A stretch of 64,000 bases of DNA from Candidatus Pantoea floridensis (GCF_900215435.1 NZ_OCMY01000001.1:1798001-1862000), one strand, 5' to 3'; counted from the stretch's first letter, positions 35,952-45,725 are shown. Numbers and translations are program-made. The notes: generated by a model from the sequence alone, not told the origin.

Positions 35952-36587
35952 ATGGCGGGTCAATTAACACCTCATCATTACGCCTGCTTGTATGGCTGGT
36001 TCGCCGGGATGTTCGCCCGTGAATTAGACGAGCAGCAGCTTGCGCAGTTGCAGAGCCCGGATGTGGCGTTATGGCTTGAGCATCTGGCTGCTGAGGCGGC
36101 ATTACAGGATGGCGTGCTCGCCTCCCGGAACAGCATCGCGGCGCTGCAATTGCGCCCCGATGCGCGTCTGGAACTGGCGGCAGATTTTGCCGGTCTGTTC
36201 CTGATGTCGCAAAAACAGGCGGCGTTGCCTTATGCCTCCTGTTATCAGCCGGGTAATGCGCGCTTCCGTCAGGCTGCCTGTGAAGAGATGCAGGCGCTGC
36301 TGCTGGAAGCCGGTTTGGAGCGCGATCGGGCGTTTCCTGAACCGGAAGATCATCTGGCGATTTGCCTTGAGTTGTTGAGCTACCTGAGTTTCGCCGCCAG
36401 CGAAAACAGAGCGAATGCCGCGGCCTGTCTGGCGCTGCGCGACAAGACGCTTGGCCTGCTGTGGCGTTGGCTACCCGCTTTTACCGCACACTGCATTGAG
36501 CATGACGCATTCGGTTTTTATGCTGCACAGAGCCAGTTGTTACTGGCTCTGGTAACCTATGACCGTATGAGCCAGAACGCTCTCTAA
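35952..36587 (+). CDS. torD: TorD chaperone for TorA
   Basis: 211 residues, two bases after the torA stop. All-helical cytoplasmic chaperone that holds the TorA signal peptide and helps cofactor insertion. Visible family traits include YGWFAGMFARELDEQQLAQL, the LPYASCYQPG region and EPEDHLAICLELLSYL, typical for the TorD/DmsD family. Last gene of the operon. Confidence 0.93.
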   Translation: MAGQLTPHHYACLYGWFAGMFARELDEQQLAQLQSPDVALWLEHLAAEAALQDGVLASRNSIAALQLRPDARLELAADFAGLFLMSQKQAALPYASCYQPGNARFRQAACEEMQALLLEAGLERDRAFPEPEDHLAICLELLSYLSFAASENRANAAACLALRDKTLGLLWRWLPAFTAHCIEHDAFGFYAAQSQLLLALVTYDRMSQNAL

Positions 36588-36689
36588 TCTTTGCAAAAGC
36601 GGGCACAGTCGCCAATCGATCTGCGCCCGCACTTTACTTCCCCCCTAATCTCCGCCACTTTGCTTCTTCAGCGCACAGCGGAGGCAAAA

Positions 36690-37538
36690 ATGCTTATTCA
36701 TCCGACCGACACTCTCACCTTTTCTGGCCATCCGCGGCAGGATGAGTTGCGAAAGCGCCTGCTGGCGCCAGATGCACCAAAAGTGATTGCCGCTGCATTG
36801 TCGAAGCAGCTACATGGTGAAAGCATCACGCATCGCCATGCTGCCGGACAGCTCTACTGCCTCAAACAAGGATTAATGACGGTGAAAACGCCTTCGGGCA
36901 TCTTTGCCAATCCACCCCGTCTGGTCGGCTGGATTCCCCCCTACTTTGAACATGCGATTATCGGACCGGGACGCGTGCTGGGTTGGACAGTCTTAGTTGA
37001 CGACTCGCTGGCCGCACCGCTGCCCGATCGCCCAGTGTTACTCTCCTGCCCCACGGTGCTGGAACCGTTGGCAGAAAGGCTGGCCACGCTGTCACCCGAT
37101 CACTGGGGTAGTGCGCGCTACAACCGTCTGTGCGAGGTGTTCCTTGATGAGCTCAATGAATCAACCGAGCATCCCCTCACGCTACCCTTGCCTGCCGAAC
37201 CGCGGCTGCACCAGATTGCGCGACTGTTGATGGACGATCCTTCCGATGCGCGCACCGGGCCAGAACTCGCACGCTGGGCAGGATTAAGCCCGCGCAGCCT
37301 GAGCCGTCACTGGTCTAGCGCGGTGGGGATGAGCTTGACGCGCTATCGTCAGGTTTCACGCTTACTCAAATCACTGGAAGGATTGGCAGCCGGCAAAAGT
37401 GTGCAGCAGGTTGCGTGGCAGGTTGGTTTCGACAGCGTTAGCAGCTACATCAGCGCTTTTCGCAGCGCATTTGGTTCAACGCCAGGAAAATATTTTATGC
37501 CGCCTGCCGACTCAGCGGATGCAAAAACAGCAGACTAG
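36690..37538 (+). CDS. AraC-family regulator
   Basis: 282 residues from the ATG at 36690, chosen because GGAGG lies at a good distance; the frame extends 5' without a start signal. The first half is a ligand-sensing part resembling AraC proteins with a cupin-like N-terminus (ITHRHAAGQLYCLKQGLMTV). The last 100 residues are the double helix-turn-helix (TGPELARWAGLSPRSLSRHW and SVQQVAWQVGFDSVSSYISAFR, then GSTPGKYF). The effector and targets are unknown. Its last 44 bases overlap the 3' end of the oppositely oriented next gene. Confidence 0.85.
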   Translation: MLIHPTDTLTFSGHPRQDELRKRLLAPDAPKVIAAALSKQLHGESITHRHAAGQLYCLKQGLMTVKTPSGIFANPPRLVGWIPPYFEHAIIGPGRVLGWTVLVDDSLAAPLPDRPVLLSCPTVLEPLAERLATLSPDHWGSARYNRLCEVFLDELNESTEHPLTLPLPAEPRLHQIARLLMDDPSDARTGPELARWAGLSPRSLSRHWSSAVGMSLTRYRQVSRLLKSLEGLAAGKSVQQVAWQVGFDSVSSYISAFRSAFGSTPGKYFMPPADSADAKTAD

Positions 37539-37893
37539 CTGGCCCATCAATTTCCGGCAGGCTGTGCTGAAACTTGCGACGAAATGCACCGGGCGGCAGA
37601 TGGTACATGCGACGGAAGGTGCGGCAATAGGTTTGCTGCGAGTCGAAGCCATATTTGATAGCAATATCCATCAGCGGCATGTTTCCGTTCAATAACGCAA
37701 TCACCGATGCGGTTAACTTTCTCTCGCGAATATAGGTGCCGAGCGCAATGCCGGTATAGCTACGGAACAACCGCTGCAGATGCCACTGCGAATAACCGGC
37801 GCGACGCGCGACGGTTTCCAGAATGAGTTTCTGCTCAATATTATCCTCAATCCAGAGCATCAGTTGCTGCATAAAGGCGACGTTAATATCCAT
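37495..37893 (-). CDS. Small AraC-type regulator (MarA/SoxS/Rob size class)
   Basis: 132 residues from the ATG at 37891-37893, which has a near-perfect AGGAGG site; a longer frame to 38049 has no support. It is essentially one AraC DNA-binding domain: LILETVARRAGYSQWHLQRLF and LMDIAIKYGFDSQQTYCRTFRRMYHLPPGAF, the second being close to the Rob/SoxS motif. Proteins of this size act as single-domain activators of stress or efflux genes. The C-terminus (PEIDGPASLLFLHPLSRQAA) is not conserved in the family as I know it. Confidence 0.8.
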   Translation of the reverse strand: MDINVAFMQQLMLWIEDNIEQKLILETVARRAGYSQWHLQRLFRSYTGIALGTYIRERKLTASVIALLNGNMPLMDIAIKYGFDSQQTYCRTFRRMYHLPPGAFRRKFQHSLPEIDGPASLLFLHPLSRQAA

Positions 37894-38131
37894 CTTTCCT
37901 CCTGATGTCGAAAGGTAAAGCCGGAAACGCTTCCAGCGAGTGGATAGCATTATAGAAAGGCGCAAGCTGGCTATGTGATGGGTAAAAGCCAATAAATAAC
38001 GATAACTCGCCAATTTAACCCTGTTGGGCTCATAGCCACATCGCGGCATCTTGCGGCACAGCTATTCATGTAATATTGTTAGTTACATGAAATCACCTCT
38101 CACTCTCTGCTCTGAACTAAAAGGAAGTTAT

Positions 38132-38509
38132 ATGAATACGCTCCTGATGTCCGACCTGGCGATATGCCTGGCAATTGCGCTGGCATCCGCCAGCATTTCT
38201 ATGACGATAACTCAAACTGAGCTGTTCGCGGGATTACGCGCCTGGACCGCTAAAAAACATGCCTTATTGGGCCACCTATTCCATTGCTTCTACTGCCTAA
38301 GCCATTGGGTAGTGTTTATCGCGATGGTGATTTATCACCCTTATTTACTGCACAGCGGGATAACGATTGTTGACTGGGCGATGACCGCCTTTATCACCTT
38401 AACGCTAACCACATTTATTAATGGTTTGATGTTTAAGGTCTTTCAGGCAGCGGTCACTACGCATGTTATGAAGCATGAGGCACAAAAAGCGTTACAGAAG
38501 CAGGATTAA
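38132..38509 (+). CDS. DUF1360-like small membrane protein
   Basis: 125 residues from the ATG at 38132 after AAGGAAG. Three hydrophobic stretches (DLAICLAIALASASISM, FIAMVIYHPYLLHSGI, WAMTAFITLTLTTFINGL). The C-x-x-C string FHCFYCLSHWVVF recalls DUF1360 proteins. No function is known. Confidence 0.6.
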   Translation: MNTLLMSDLAICLAIALASASISMTITQTELFAGLRAWTAKKHALLGHLFHCFYCLSHWVVFIAMVIYHPYLLHSGITIVDWAMTAFITLTLTTFINGLMFKVFQAAVTTHVMKHEAQKALQKQD

Positions 38510-38517
38510 TGCGCATA

Positions 38518-38547
38518 GCGAATAACCGACAAAAATCGGTTATTCGC
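38518..38547. terminator. Convergent terminator hairpin
   Basis: A perfect 12-base stem GCGAATAACCGA / TCGGTTATTCGC with a 6-base A-rich loop lies between two convergent genes and overlaps the last codons of the Rrf2 gene. No long T run follows, so efficiency is uncertain. Confidence 0.65.
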
Positions 38548-39004
38548 TGCAGTCAGGGAAGGTGTCAGACGGAAGCCCAAGTTTTTTCATTTTTGCCAGG
38601 TAATCGTCGCTGATATCGGCAACGGTTATTTGGCTAAAACGCTTTAACAACATCGCTTCCGCTTCATTCAGCGCCTCGTCGAGCCGCGCATCGACGGCGT
38701 GTTCCACCAAACAAGGTGATGACTCGGCGGCGGGACCAATGCTAAACAAGGCCGGCGACCCAATGGCTTGATAAACGTCCAGCAGGGAAATGTCTGACAG
38801 CGCCGCACGCAGCTCCCAGCCTCCTCCATGCCCTTTTTCTGACACCACATACCCTTTTTCGCGCAGGCCAGACATCATGCGGCGCACCACTACCGGATTG
38901 GTATCCAGCATTTTGGCAATGGTTTCGGACGTAGCGCGTTTAACGTGACGATCCAGATGTATCAGCACATGGAGTGATCGAGATAAGCGATTGTCGCGTG
39001 GCAT
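38540..39004 (-). CDS. Rrf2-family transcription regulator
   Basis: 154 residues. Winged-helix DNA-binding part at the N-terminus (LSRSLHVLIHLDRHVKRAT, then TIAKMLDTNPVVVRRMMSGL and YVVSEKGHGGGWEL). The three-cysteine iron-sulfur site of IscR/NsrR is absent; only single Cys residues are present, so it belongs to the redox-insensitive or thiol-sensing YwnA-like group. Target unknown. Confidence 0.85.
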   Translation of the reverse strand: MPRDNRLSRSLHVLIHLDRHVKRATSETIAKMLDTNPVVVRRMMSGLREKGYVVSEKGHGGGWELRAALSDISLLDVYQAIGSPALFSIGPAAESSPCLVEHAVDARLDEALNEAEAMLLKRFSQITVADISDDYLAKMKKLGLPSDTFPDCSE

Positions 39005-39163
39005 AGAGCATTCCTTTAAAATTCACCACACTCTAACAAAGGAACCGCGCAGTAACGAGCGTGAAATGAGAACACGATGGAGAGGAATATATAGGCGCAG
39101 GAGAGCGATAATCGGCAGGGAAATCTCTTTCCCCTGCTGCCTCTGCGCTATGTGCCATGATCG

Positions 39164-40081
39164 TTAATGCTTCACCAGACTCGCCTGCCAGTCGCTGAAC
39201 AGCGTCGGCCAATTTTTGGCGGGGATATTCTGCTTCTGGGCGGTACCGAAGCCATGTCCGCCCTGCTGGAAGAGATGCAGTTCCACTTTCACTTTGTTTT
39301 TGCGCAGCGCATCAAACATGCGCAATGCGTTTTGCGGTGAGGCCGTACCATCATCCAGCGCCTGCGCCAGGAATGTTGGTGGCGTATTGGCAGTGACACG
39401 ATCTTCCTGCGAGTTCTGCTCGATCACTTCAGGGCTAATCGCTTTCCCGTACATCGCTGCACGGGTTCCCACGTGCGTTACCCCATCTTTCAATGACAGC
39501 ACCGGGTAGATCAGCGCGGTGAAATCCGGTCGCGCTGAAACCTTGTCCTGCTCATCGGCTGCAGGGTAGTTAGTCACATCCGGGTTGTTACTGACGTTAG
39601 CGGCCAGGAAAGCGCCCGCCGAAAAGCCCATCACGCCAATTTGATTGGGTGCAATGTGATAATTAGCGGCATTGGCACGAATCAAGCGCATCGCTCGCTG
39701 CACATCGGCGAATGCGTTATTTCTATTAACGTCAGAACCGTCGTGCGGCATACGGTAAATAAGAACAAAAGAGGAATATCCCTTCTGGCTCAATATTTTT
39801 GCCACATCCAAACCTTCAAGATCTTTCATAATATAAGAAAAACCACCACCAGGAATGATTAGCACCGCCGAATGATTATTTTTTCCAGTGGGTGGAACAT
39901 AACACATTTCTGGAGAATCAACATTTGTGACAGCACGATTATTACTGGCCGGGTTTTTACTGAAATTAATAAATTTATTATTTCCTGACATTTCATTTGG
40001 CCAGATCGGAATTTCCTTATTGGCAAACACCGCAGGAAGATACAGTAAAAAAAGCAGGGCTGACAATTGAGGGAACTTCAT
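39164..40081 (-). CDS. Secreted alpha/beta hydrolase (esterase/lipase)
   Basis: 305 residues from the ATG at 40079-40081, with GGAG upstream. Signal peptide (MKFPQLSALLFLLYLPAVFA). The oxyanion-hole region SAVLIIPGGGFSYIM and the nucleophile motif G-F-S-A-G in GVMGFSAGAFLAAN are clear; a late GGHGFG supplies the catalytic His, and Asp in LAQALDDGTA is a candidate acid. It resembles periplasmic carbohydrate-ester hydrolases such as acetyl-xylan or sialate esterases, but the substrate cannot be read from sequence. Confidence 0.85.
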   Translation of the reverse strand: MKFPQLSALLFLLYLPAVFANKEIPIWPNEMSGNNKFINFSKNPASNNRAVTNVDSPEMCYVPPTGKNNHSAVLIIPGGGFSYIMKDLEGLDVAKILSQKGYSSFVLIYRMPHDGSDVNRNNAFADVQRAMRLIRANAANYHIAPNQIGVMGFSAGAFLAANVSNNPDVTNYPAADEQDKVSARPDFTALIYPVLSLKDGVTHVGTRAAMYGKAISPEVIEQNSQEDRVTANTPPTFLAQALDDGTASPQNALRMFDALRKNKVKVELHLFQQGGHGFGTAQKQNIPAKNWPTLFSDWQASLVKH

Positions 40082-40341
40082 CACACGGGCTCCAAATCCT
40101 GAGTAAAAACAGCGACAAAAAAAGGTTCGCGCCAGCTAAAAGTGGCCTTTGTTACCTTACGCTTACCCATGAGATATCGAAATAGTAGCGGAACAAAAAA
40201 CGCATCCCTGAACGTTAGCAAATAATAATACTCGCTTGCACTCAATATAATACCGGGCCAGTAAAAATTAGACTTTTCTCATGTTTACGTTAACAAGGCC
40301 ATATGTTATAAGTAAATTTTAAACTATAAGAATATGTGACC

Positions 40342-41475
40342 ATGGGAATTTACTGGATCATAAGTCTTAGCCTGACTTTCGTCGCTATCGTCGAAACCAT
40401 GTTAAGTAAAAATGAAAACACAGCACAAATCAGAACCTATCTTTATTTTGTCGCCGTAGTAGTACTTTTTACTTTCGGCGGTATTCGTGGCCTGGGAACC
40501 GGCCTGGATGACTTCCAGTATCGTGATTTCTTCGTACAGTTTGTTGATAAAATTGTTATCGAAGGCTTTTGGCGTACCGTAGAGGAGTTTCGTTACGAAC
40601 CCGCTATATACGCAATTGCTGGGATTACCCGTATGTTTACGGCGAATCCCGATATCTTCATTTTTGTTTTTGCTGTGATTTCGGTTGGCGTCAATGCCCA
40701 CTATTTCCGCAAACTAACGCCGCTGCCACTGGTTGCACTGGCCGTATACTCCGCACACTTGTTCATTAACAAAGACATGAACCAAATTCGCTTCGGTTTA
40801 TGTTCCGCCTTCCTGATGGGCTTTGTTTACCATATGTCCCGCCGCAGCAAATCCGGGATGTTTACCACCTTTATTCTTTCATTTATTAGTCATGCCACCG
40901 CGATTGTTGCCATTCTCATTCCTTTGGCGATGATTGTCCGAAAAAACAAATACATTCCAATCTTCATCGTGCTGGCCAGCCTGCCGCTCGCCTTTATGGG
41001 CAGCTCGGCGCTGATTGCCTTACTCTCCAGCCATCTTGGCGGATTAGGCGACAGGGCAATGGGTTACGCCAATCAGGATTCGACTCAGGATCAGGGGATT
41101 CTCACCCTCTCTAACCTGAAAAATATTGGCTTCGTATTTATTTTTAGTTTTGTTGTGCTCAGCGATAAGATTAAAAACCTTGATCTTGAAAAGTTTAACA
41201 CTTATTACATTCTGGTCATTACCTTCGCGATTGGTAGTGGTCTAAGGATGGCGCTGCAGGATTATGCTTCAGGTGGTCGTCTGGCTAACTATTTATTACA
41301 GGTTGAACCGGTGCTGATTTCCCTGTGTATTTGGGAATGTAAAAAGCTCAAGAAATTGGTTGCAGTGGCCATTACCATATTAATGGTGTTGTATTACCTT
41401 TATTACAATACTGTTTCCAGCAAGCAGTCGATTACTGGCTATCAGGTTTCACAAAGCTTTAAGATTTTCCGGTAG
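40342..41475 (+). CDS. EpsG-family membrane protein (polysaccharide polymerase-like)
   Basis: About 377 residues with around ten membrane helices; ATG at 40342 or GTG at 40336. Typical EpsG traits: FTFGGIRGLGTGLDDFQYRDFF early on, then INKDMNQIRFGLCSAFLMGF and FILSFISHATAIVAIL. Proteins of this family polymerise or export O-antigen or exopolysaccharide units. Here the gene stands alone between an esterase and an acyltransferase and not in a full polysaccharide cluster. It ends with a strong terminator. The 260 bases before it are AT-rich and should hold its promoter. Confidence 0.8.
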   Translation: MGIYWIISLSLTFVAIVETMLSKNENTAQIRTYLYFVAVVVLFTFGGIRGLGTGLDDFQYRDFFVQFVDKIVIEGFWRTVEEFRYEPAIYAIAGITRMFTANPDIFIFVFAVISVGVNAHYFRKLTPLPLVALAVYSAHLFINKDMNQIRFGLCSAFLMGFVYHMSRRSKSGMFTTFILSFISHATAIVAILIPLAMIVRKNKYIPIFIVLASLPLAFMGSSALIALLSSHLGGLGDRAMGYANQDSTQDQGILTLSNLKNIGFVFIFSFVVLSDKIKNLDLEKFNTYYILVITFAIGSGLRMALQDYASGGRLANYLLQVEPVLISLCIWECKKLKKLVAVAITILMVLYYLYYNTVSSKQSITGYQVSQSFKIFR

Positions 41476-41481
41476 GACCAG

Positions 41482-41511
41482 AAACGCTAACTGATTACAG
41501 TTAGCGTTTTT
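41482..41511 (+). terminator. Rho-independent terminator of the EpsG-like gene
   Basis: A perfect 12-base stem AAACGCTAACTG / CAGTTAGCGTTT, loop ATTA, followed by two further Ts, starting seven bases after the stop codon. Confidence 0.88.
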
Positions 41512-41710
41512 CATTTTATAAGATAACACTGATAGACGCCTGGCGAAATTCTGAATATTTTGCCTAATTCTGGCATCAGTTGCATTTTGCTTTATTTGAA
41601 CCTCTAATAGGTAACATCTGTGCCAGCAGAGGTCGGAATATTCCTAACCATCCACGCGAAGTCTCCCATGACTTTTCTGGTGCCACGTCACTCAATGTAA
41701 GAATGCAGAC

Positions 41711-42748
41711 ATGAACGAAAAAAATAACTTTGACATCGTACGATTCTCACTCGCTTTTATCGTCATGCTCGTGCATGCCGCCGAGGTGACACGGAATGCC
41801 GATATTCGTTTCCTCGCTCATTTTCTAAATAGTGACTTTGCCGTGAAAGGATTTTTCGCAATAAGTGGATTTCTTATTGCGAAAAGTTACTTAAGAAGTA
41901 AATCACTTAAATCCTATTTTATTAAACGCGCGCAACGCATTTTACCTGCTTATATATTCGTTATTATTCTGTGCTTTGTGATTGGCATGTGTTTGACCAC
42001 GCTGCCGCTGATGGATTTCCTCAAGAATAAAGAAACCATCAAGTATTTGATTGCTAACTTCTCTTTCCTTAACTTCATTCAGGCTTCGCTGCCGGGCGTG
42101 TTCACTCACAACCCGAATCAGCCGATGGATGGATCGCTGTGGACCATCAAGGCCGAACTGACGCTCTATGTGCTGCTGCCGTTTATCGTGCCGTTGATGA
42201 AAAGGCATCCACTGAAAGTGTGGAGCGTGATTTTCATTATCTCCTGCGCCTGGTTCTTCTACTTCACTACCATTTATACCGGCGCGAAAGCCGATACGCT
42301 GGCGAAACAGTTTATCTCGCTGTCGTCTTACTTCTTCTTCGGTAGCCTGTTAGCGGTTCATCAGCCCATTTTTGAGCGCCTGAAGGAAATTACCATTGTT
42401 TCACTGGTGCTGTTCCTGCTGTTTAAGAGCACCGATTATGCCTTCATCATTGAACCGGTGGCGTTCTCTTCCGTGGTGATTTTGTTCTGCACCAACCTGT
42501 GCAAAGAGGTCAAAATCAGCCAGTACGGCGATCTCTCATACGGTATGTATCTCTATCACTGGCCGATCATTCAGGTACTGCAGCACTTTGGCGTGTACGA
42601 TTCCAATGCCTTTGTTGGTCTGCTGCTGACGATAGTGATTACGCTGGCGCTGGCTTACACCTCATGGAACGTGCTGGAAAGTCGCTTCCTGAAGCGTGCG
42701 CATCATGCTCAGCCACCGATTGTTCCTACCACGACAGCGCGCGACTGA
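41711..42748 (+). CDS. Acyltransferase 3 family membrane protein
   Basis: 345 residues with about ten membrane helices. The family signature is clear: NFDIVRFSLAFIVMLVHAAEV near the start with the conserved catalytic His, then FAVKGFFAISGFLIAKSY, RRAQRILPAY-like FIKRAQRILPAYIF, and SLWTIKAELTLYVLLPFIVP. It transfers acetyl or other acyl groups to cell-surface sugars such as O-antigen or exopolysaccharide. The EpsG-like gene upstream is on the same strand, but a terminator separates them. Confidence 0.9.
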   Translation: MNEKNNFDIVRFSLAFIVMLVHAAEVTRNADIRFLAHFLNSDFAVKGFFAISGFLIAKSYLRSKSLKSYFIKRAQRILPAYIFVIILCFVIGMCLTTLPLMDFLKNKETIKYLIANFSFLNFIQASLPGVFTHNPNQPMDGSLWTIKAELTLYVLLPFIVPLMKRHPLKVWSVIFIISCAWFFYFTTIYTGAKADTLAKQFISLSSYFFFGSLLAVHQPIFERLKEITIVSLVLFLLFKSTDYAFIIEPVAFSSVVILFCTNLCKEVKISQYGDLSYGMYLYHWPIIQVLQHFGVYDSNAFVGLLLTIVITLALAYTSWNVLESRFLKRAHHAQPPIVPTTTARD

Positions 42749-42764
42749 GTTCGTCAGGCTGTAA

Positions 42765-42799
42765 AAAACCCGCTTCCGCTGCAGCCTGAAGCGGGTTTT
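42765..42799. terminator. Bidirectional terminator
   Basis: A perfect 12-base stem AAAACCCGCTTC / GAAGCGGGTTTT with an 11-base loop lies between the convergent acyltransferase and LacI-type genes. A-rich and T-rich flanks allow use from both sides. Confidence 0.9.
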
Positions 42800-42805
42800 A
42801 TTTTT

Positions 42806-43798
42806 TCAGATGGTCGCGCCCATTGAGAGCCGGTAATGCAAATTTACCTGCTCGATGGTCGGCTGCTGATTAATTTTTTTCAGGATGATTTCCGTCGCCA
42901 CTTTGCCCATCTCAAAGCGTGGCGTAATCACGCTGGCTAATCTTGGCGTGGTTGCCTGACCAATATCCAGCCCGTGAAAACCGGCAATCGCCATCGCTTG
43001 CGGAACGGCAATGCCCGCCGCCTGGCACTCCTGCAACACGCCGACCGCCAAATCATCATTGGTACACAGAATGGCATCCATCTCAGGATAGAGCTGGCGC
43101 GCCAGCGTCATCATGCCGGTTCCAATCGATACCGAGGAGATCTTATTTGGCACGATTCGCCCTGCAGGCAAGCCCGCGGCTTCAACCGCATCGCGATAAC
43201 CGGCATAGCGCTGCTCATCACGGCGATCGGACATTGAACCAAAATAGATGACGCGCTGTTTGCCGCTGGCCAGCAGCATGGCTGTCATATCGTAGCCGGC
43301 GCGATAGTTGTCGAAACCCACGTTGATACGTCCACGCGCCTCCGTCAGCCCCATCACTTCTGCCACGGGGATATTGGCCGCATTAAGGTATTTCTCCGCC
43401 CGCACCGTGTGTACCGATTCAGTCAGAATCAGCCCTTTGATGTTGAAGGCCAGCACCGTAGCGATCTGCTCCTCTTCACGCTGCGCGTTGTAATCATAAT
43501 TGACCACCAGCGTCTGATAGCCTTGCGCACTGGTAACCGATTCGATTCCTGCCAGCAGATCGGCAAAGATTTGATTATTAAAGGAAGGAATTAATACGCC
43601 AATACGGGGAGGATTTTGCCGGCTCGTCGCCACGTTCTCGGTATCCGCGACGTAGCCAATTTCGGCAATAACGCTGGCAATCTTCTCTGCCGTCTCCGTT
43701 TTGACCTTCTCAGGGGTGCGCAGATAGCGGCTGACCGTCATTTTCGTGACGCCTGCCAAGGTAGCAATATCGTCCAGGGTGATGCGCTGCGTTTTCAT
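42806..43798 (-). CDS. LacI-family regulator of the IdnR/GntR type
   Basis: 330 residues. The N-terminal helix-turn-helix (ITLDDIATLAGVTKMTVSRYLRTPEKV) and the sugar-binding domain (RIGVLIPSFNNQIFADLLAGIESVTS, MDAILCTNDDLAVGVL, AIAGFHGLDIGQ) closely follow E. coli IdnR and GntR. It probably binds a gluconate-like or other sugar acid. The sugar transporter that follows in the divergent direction is the likely target. Confidence 0.87.
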   Translation of the reverse strand: MKTQRITLDDIATLAGVTKMTVSRYLRTPEKVKTETAEKIASVIAEIGYVADTENVATSRQNPPRIGVLIPSFNNQIFADLLAGIESVTSAQGYQTLVVNYDYNAQREEEQIATVLAFNIKGLILTESVHTVRAEKYLNAANIPVAEVMGLTEARGRINVGFDNYRAGYDMTAMLLASGKQRVIYFGSMSDRRDEQRYAGYRDAVEAAGLPAGRIVPNKISSVSIGTGMMTLARQLYPEMDAILCTNDDLAVGVLQECQAAGIAVPQAMAIAGFHGLDIGQATTPRLASVITPRFEMGKVATEIILKKINQQPTIEQVNLHYRLSMGATI

Positions 43799-43873
43799 TA
43801 CGGCGTCCGCAAAGAGGGGCTGAGAATCAACATATTATGCCCGTTGCCTGGCAAAAAATGAAACGCGCTAATC

Positions 43874-43911
43874 CGCTCAGCATACTGAAATAACATCTAC
43901 AATGCTGAGCG
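43874..43911. repeat. Inverted repeat upstream of the IdnR-type regulator
   Basis: Perfect 10-base arms CGCTCAGCAT (43874-43883) and ATGCTGAGCG (43902-43911) with an 18-base spacer, 76 bases before the regulator start. It could be an operator or an RNA hairpin. The remaining part of this 400-base gap (43799-44199) should hold both divergent promoters; a smaller repeat CTGAAC (44156) / GTTCAG (44174) lies just before the transporter. Confidence 0.4.
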
Positions 43912-44199
43912 CACAACAGAATGAAAATTCCATTATTAAGCAAGCTTTGCAATGTCCTTACAAAGAACGCTGACGAAAAACCTATCATTTCATTGAGCTA
44001 TAAATTAGCCGCGGCTCCGTTAATCAATGAATTTCGCAACCACCTTCACACTTTTCGGAAAAAATGATCCAAAAAACACCATTTAGAACATATATTCCAC
44101 AATGAAGACCTCGCGTGAATAACAGTTGAACATCTGAACCTACACCACCCTCTTTCTGAACAAGCAACGTTCAGGCCGTAGAGACAAGGGGCTATAACA

Positions 44200-45663
44200 A
44201 TGGATACCAGGCAAAAACGCTACAACATGAAGTATGTCATTCTCTGCTGTACCGTCGCGGCATTTGGCGGCCTGCTGATGGGATATGACTCTTCCATTAT
44301 TTCCGGTGCAATCGAACCCTTAAGTGAATATTTCCAGTTAACGCCAGCTGAAACGGGCTGGGCGGTTTCCAATATCTTGCTCGGTAGTTTGGTCGGCTGC
44401 TTTATGGCGCCGCGCCTCAGCGACAGACTCGGACGCAAGAAATCACTCGCCATCACCGCTCTACTGTTCACCGTTTCGGTGGTCGGTACTGCTATCGCCC
44501 ATAACTTCACCGTCTTTGTTATCTTCCGCATGATCGGGGGGTTAGCGATTGGCCTGGCATCGGTGATTTCCCCCATCTATCTGGCCGAACTTTCCCCTTC
44601 AAAGTTTCGCGGTCGCACGACCGCGCTGTATGCCGTGTGCTGCGTCGGCGGTCAATCAGTCGTGTTGCTGACCAACTATTTCATCACTAAATCCACCTTG
44701 CCCGAGGTGATGATCAATATGGGCTGGCGCTACATCCTCGCGACGGCGCTGGTGCCCTGTGCACTGTTTATGCTGTTCATCGCCTTTATCCCGGAATCTC
44801 CGCGCTGGAATGTGCTGAAAGGGAAATATGATGAAGCGCTGGATACGCTGACCAAGATCTCAAACCGCGAACATGCCGAGAGCGTGTTCAACGAAATCAA
44901 ACACTCTTTTTCTGACAAAACCGCTCAACAGCATAAATCGCGCCTGCGACTGGATAAAACGACCATTCCGCTGCTGATCGTCGGTGTTGGCCTGGCGGTG
45001 GGTAATCAGATTAGCGGTATCAACGTGATTCAGTATTTCGGGCCCACGCTGCTGAAGAATGTGGCGGGCAGCACCGACTCGGCGCTGCTGCAAACTTTCT
45101 GGCTGTCGATTTGTCAGTTTATTGGTGTACTGGCCGGCATGCTGCTGATTGATAAAGTGGGGCGTCGTAAGCTGCTGCTGCTGGGTGCCATCACCTCCTG
45201 CGTGTGCCTGACGTACTCCTTTATCGCCTTCTATTACCATTTACCGGGCATGCTGGCGGTGGTTGGCCTGTTCGCTTACATGATCTTCTTCGGTATGACG
45301 TGGGGACAGATCGTGTGGACCGTGCTGGGCGAAGTGTTCCCTACGGAGATTCGTTCGATTTGCGTGGGGATTTCCATCTGTGCGATGTCGATGGCGAACT
45401 TTGTCATCAGCAGCACCTTCCCAATTATGAACAGTAGCCCGATGCTGCTGGATATGTTCCACGGCGGCTTCCCGCTGCTGCTGTTCGCGATTTTCTCGCT
45501 GGGGATGTACTTCTTTACCTTCCGCTATTTACCAGAAACGGCGGGCGTATCGCTTGAGAAGATCCATGCGTTGGTACTGCGTAAGTTTAATGTCGAAGCC
45601 GATTTGCCGGAGAGCACCGCAACTGGCAAGCCGAGCGAGTCGTTTGATATTCCAAGGCATTAA
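44200..45663 (+). CDS. Sugar-porter family MFS transporter
   Basis: 487 residues with 12 predicted helices. The sugar-porter signatures are present: GYDSSIISGAIEPL in helix 1, SDRLGRKKSL after helix 2, FIPESPRWNVLKGKYDEAL in the middle and RYLPETAGVSLEKI after helix 12. Related proteins carry xylose, arabinose, galactose or inositol with protons; the substrate here is open. AAGGGG precedes the ATG. The IdnR-type regulator gene next door is divergent. Confidence 0.9.
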   Translation: MDTRQKRYNMKYVILCCTVAAFGGLLMGYDSSIISGAIEPLSEYFQLTPAETGWAVSNILLGSLVGCFMAPRLSDRLGRKKSLAITALLFTVSVVGTAIAHNFTVFVIFRMIGGLAIGLASVISPIYLAELSPSKFRGRTTALYAVCCVGGQSVVLLTNYFITKSTLPEVMINMGWRYILATALVPCALFMLFIAFIPESPRWNVLKGKYDEALDTLTKISNREHAESVFNEIKHSFSDKTAQQHKSRLRLDKTTIPLLIVGVGLAVGNQISGINVIQYFGPTLLKNVAGSTDSALLQTFWLSICQFIGVLAGMLLIDKVGRRKLLLLGAITSCVCLTYSFIAFYYHLPGMLAVVGLFAYMIFFGMTWGQIVWTVLGEVFPTEIRSICVGISICAMSMANFVISSTFPIMNSSPMLLDMFHGGFPLLLFAIFSLGMYFFTFRYLPETAGVSLEKIHALVLRKFNVEADLPESTATGKPSESFDIPRH

Positions 45664-45685
45664 TCGAAAGGATGCGCAATGAATT

Positions 45686-45711
45686 GCGCCGCTACGGACT
45701 TGTAGCGGCGC
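45686..45711. terminator. Convergent hairpin, REP-like
   Basis: A 10-base stem GCGCCGCTAC / GTAGCGGCGC with loop GGACTT lies between the convergent transporter and ROK genes. The following CGATTTATCGCG adds a second small palindrome, a pattern common for REP-like units in Erwiniaceae. Confidence 0.65.
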
Positions 45712-45725
45712 GATTTATCGCGCTG

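Noticed and set aside
37894..38049. 5' extension of the small AraC gene to 38049
   Set aside because: The AGGAGG site before 37893 and the single-domain family size support the shorter form.
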